DNA from: Ga0077554 sp046590885
Lineage (GTDB): Bacteria > Pseudomonadota > Gammaproteobacteria > Ga0077554 > Ga007554
Length of the DNA: 6,753 nucleotides
Assembly (NCBI GenBank): GCA_046590885.1
Contig: JBKJTS010000064.1
Location: forward strand, 1 to 6,753
Direction: 5' to 3'
The notes below the pieces were generated by a model, which saw nothing but the letters and a program-made list of their open reading frames with translations, searched no databases and was not told the origin of the DNA. Numbering within the stretch: the stretch's first letter is position 1; every line of letters begins with the position of its first letter. Of the stretch, positions 5,257-6,753 are shown piece by piece. Position numbers and translations under genes: made by a program.

Positions 5257-6669
5257 TTATTTTCCATCTGAGCATTCTCCAATTACCGTCATAAGTTGCG
5301 CTAGCGCCCCGCGATTTTGTTCTACCAACCGTGGGCCTTTTTCGCTTGTAGCATGGCGCAGGGTGGCGTTTTGAAGGTAGTCGATGACCGCTGCCGCCAA
5401 TTCTGCCGCGTTGTCTACCTGGCGCGCTGCATCTGCTTGCAATAGCATACGGCTGATGTCGGCAAAGTTGAAGGTGTGTGGGCCAGTAATCACGGGAATG
5501 CCGAGCGCAGCGGGTTCCAGCAAGTTGTGGCCACCGTGGGCAATCAGGCTGCCACCGACGAAGGCCACATCGGACGCCGCATAAAAGAGCATTAACTCGC
5601 CCATGCTGTCGCCGATATAAATATCGGTGTTGGCATTGCAGGATCTGGGTTCGCTGCGCAGCCCGACATCATAGCCCGCTTTACGGCATAATGCGGTTAC
5701 TTTGGCAAAGCGTTCCGGATGACGCGGCACTAATATCAATAGCGTATCAGGGAAAGCGTGCCGCACCACTGCAAATGCCGCGAGCACCTGCTCATCTTCG
5801 CTGTCTGTCGAATTGGCGTGAGTACTGGCGGCAATCCATACTGGGCGCTGTTGTCCCCACATTTGGCGTAGCGCGGCGGCGTGTTGCTGTAAGTCGGCGG
5901 CGGGCGTGATATCAAACTTGATATTGCCGATAACGCGCACCCGTGCCGGGTCTGCGCCCAGCGCAATAAAGCGTTGTGCATCGGCTTGTGCCTGCGCGGT
6001 GATCATTGTGATGTCCTGGAGCGTCGGGCGAGTGAGACTGGCAACGCGTTGATAGCCAGTGGCGGAACGCGCCGAGAGCCGGGCGTTCGCCACTATCACC
6101 GGAATATTGCACTGCTGGCAAATATGGATGAGATTGGGCCATAATTCCGTTTCCATAATAATGGCCATGCGCGGACGGGTGCGTTGCAAAAAACGCTGCA
6201 CTGCATCGGGCAGGTCATACGGTGCATATACATGGAACACGGTGTCGCCCAAGGCGGCGCGTACCCGCTCTGAGCCTGTCGGCGTGGTGGTGGTCACTAC
6301 CAGCGTCATGTGCGGGTAGCGCTGCTGTAATGCCTTGATCAATGGTAACGCTGCCTGAGTTTCTCCCACCGATACCGCGTGTATCCAGACCGTTTCATTG
6401 AGAGACGCCACGCCTGAGGTAGAGCCATCCATGCACGGCGGCTGCTCTTGCGCATCCTGCGCTTGCAGCACTTGTGCATCCTTGCACGGCGGTCGCTTCT
6501 GCGCATCCTGCGCTTGCGACACTTGTGCATCCTTGCACGGCGCAAAAAAACCAAACCGTTCGGGCCAGCGTCGCCAATACGCAGGGGCGCGCAGTCCACG
6601 CCACCCCAGACGTAGCAGCACCAGCGGCGTGAGCAAATACAAAATGAAAGTGTAAAGTAACCTTGGCAT
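5257..6669 (-). CDS. waaA: 3-deoxy-D-manno-octulosonic acid (Kdo) transferase
   Basis: WaaA (KdtA) moves Kdo from CMP-Kdo to lipid IV-A at the inner membrane, an essential step in LPS core synthesis. The N-terminal hydrophobic segment (1-21) is the membrane anchor. Next comes APAYWRRWPERFGFF, with the glutamate of the ERFG motif (E37) corresponding to the family's catalytic base. Other conserved stretches are HAVSVGET (97-104), TPTGSER (129-135), METELWPN (172-179), NARLSARS (195-202), LVPRHPERF (313-321), GDSMGELMLFY (353-363), FVGGSLIAHGGHNLLEP (370-386) and GPHTFNF (396-402). It is 470 residues against about 425 in E. coli. Most of the excess is an insert at about 43-92 made of two 17-residue repeats. 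A smaller insert interrupts STH...EDEQ (282-294), where E. coli has STHEGEE. I chose the ATG at 6669 because homology starts there. An in-frame ATG at 6693 lies inside a dispersed repeat and adds only eight non-conserved residues. Confidence 0.96.
   Translation of the reverse strand: MPRLLYTFILYLLTPLVLLRLGWRGLRAPAYWRRWPERFGFFAPCKDAQVSQAQDAQKRPPCKDAQVLQAQDAQEQPPCMDGSTSGVASLNETVWIHAVSVGETQAALPLIKALQQRYPHMTLVVTTTTPTGSERVRAALGDTVFHVYAPYDLPDAVQRFLQRTRPRMAIIMETELWPNLIHICQQCNIPVIVANARLSARSATGYQRVASLTRPTLQDITMITAQAQADAQRFIALGADPARVRVIGNIKFDITPAADLQQHAAALRQMWGQQRPVWIAASTHANSTDSEDEQVLAAFAVVRHAFPDTLLILVPRHPERFAKVTALCRKAGYDVGLRSEPRSCNANTDIYIGDSMGELMLFYAASDVAFVGGSLIAHGGHNLLEPAALGIPVITGPHTFNFADISRMLLQADAARQVDNAAELAAAVIDYLQNATLRHATSEKGPRLVEQNRGALAQLMTVIGECSDGK
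6436..6537 (-). repeat. Two tandem 51-bp palindrome-bearing units inside waaA
   Basis: Units 6537-6487 and 6486-6436 encode CKDAQVSQAQDAQKRPP and CKDAQVLQAQDAQEQPP. By my count they agree at 45 of 51 bases. A third, partial start (CMDG) follows. Each unit holds two small palindromes, GTGCA-TCCT-TGCAC and GCGCA-TCC-TGCGC on the plus strand. The length is a multiple of three, so the frame is kept. The repeat sits in the loop between GFF and WIHAVSVGET, which is about eight residues in E. coli WaaA and so tolerates insertion. Confidence 0.85.
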
Positions 6670-6688
6670 CGCAGATGTGTGGCGTGGT

Positions 6689-6715
6689 GTCATTTCGACC
6701 GTAGAGAGAAATCTT
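6689..6715 (+). repeat. Dispersed repeat, partial copy at the waaA start
   Basis: GTCATTTCGACCGTAGAGAG, then AAATCTT on the plus strand, matches one end of the repeat at 5112-5219. The second inverted end is not seen before the window edge at 6753. Its GTCAT contributes the upstream ATG (6693) in frame with waaA, which is why that ATG is doubtful as a true start. The remaining 38 bases to the edge show no feature I can name. Confidence 0.65.
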
Positions 6716-6753
6716 TATGTTGTTGAACTGTTTTACTGTTTTGCCATTAATAA

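Noticed and set aside
5091..5282. A 63-codon minus-strand frame reading VISNEVRNLASFLK, between waaA and the ELM1-like gene
   Set aside because: It is a translation of the dispersed repeat with inverted ends, overlaps the waaA stop, and has no ribosome binding site or conserved domain.
1..6753. CRISPR array, tRNA, rRNA or riboswitch
   Set aside because: I found no regularly spaced direct repeats with unique spacers and no recognisable tRNA, rRNA or riboswitch sequence.

Overview
The window reads as a piece of a proteobacterial chromosome, probably gammaproteobacterial. The clearest marker is waaA (Kdo transferase), a lipid A/LPS gene whose protein resembles the enterobacterial enzyme over its whole length. 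Short dispersed repeats of the GTCATTTCGA type also suggest a genome rich in small non-autonomous repeats. I cannot name a species. Every gene I support lies on the minus strand, so transcription runs from high to low coordinates.

Right part (about 2025-6753): a three-gene, same-strand group. Its order is waaA, then an ELM1/GtrOC1-like putative glycosyltransferase (DUF1022 family), then a 644-residue protein of unknown function that appears to contain repeated beta-rich modules. The gaps between these genes (171 and 97 bases) are largely filled by copies of one dispersed repeat, and another copy abuts the waaA start. Both waaA and the ELM1-like gene also carry an in-frame palindromic element inside the coding sequence. 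It is a tandem pair of 51-bp units in waaA and a single related copy in the neighbour. The first two genes point to the cell envelope; the third may belong there by association only.

Middle (about 1701-2024): a gene-free stretch. It holds a perfect 22-bp inverted repeat (1896-1974) that contains a 12-bp palindrome, and a second hairpin (1708-1746) just outside the first cassette boundary.

Left part (1-1698): an integron gene-cassette array read on the minus strand. Two attC sites (1276-1337 and 788-852) with R/L-box architecture separate three small units. These are a 105-residue three-helix membrane protein, a 135-residue protein of unknown function, and a DMT/EamA-type drug/metabolite transporter that runs off the left edge. 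A simple-site motif sits where the first cassette begins (1692-1709) and could be an attI-like or secondary insertion site. No integrase gene is visible, so within this window the array looks like a cassette cluster without integrase. The cassette genes are unrelated to each other and to the envelope genes. Their linkage is by integron recombination, not by shared function.
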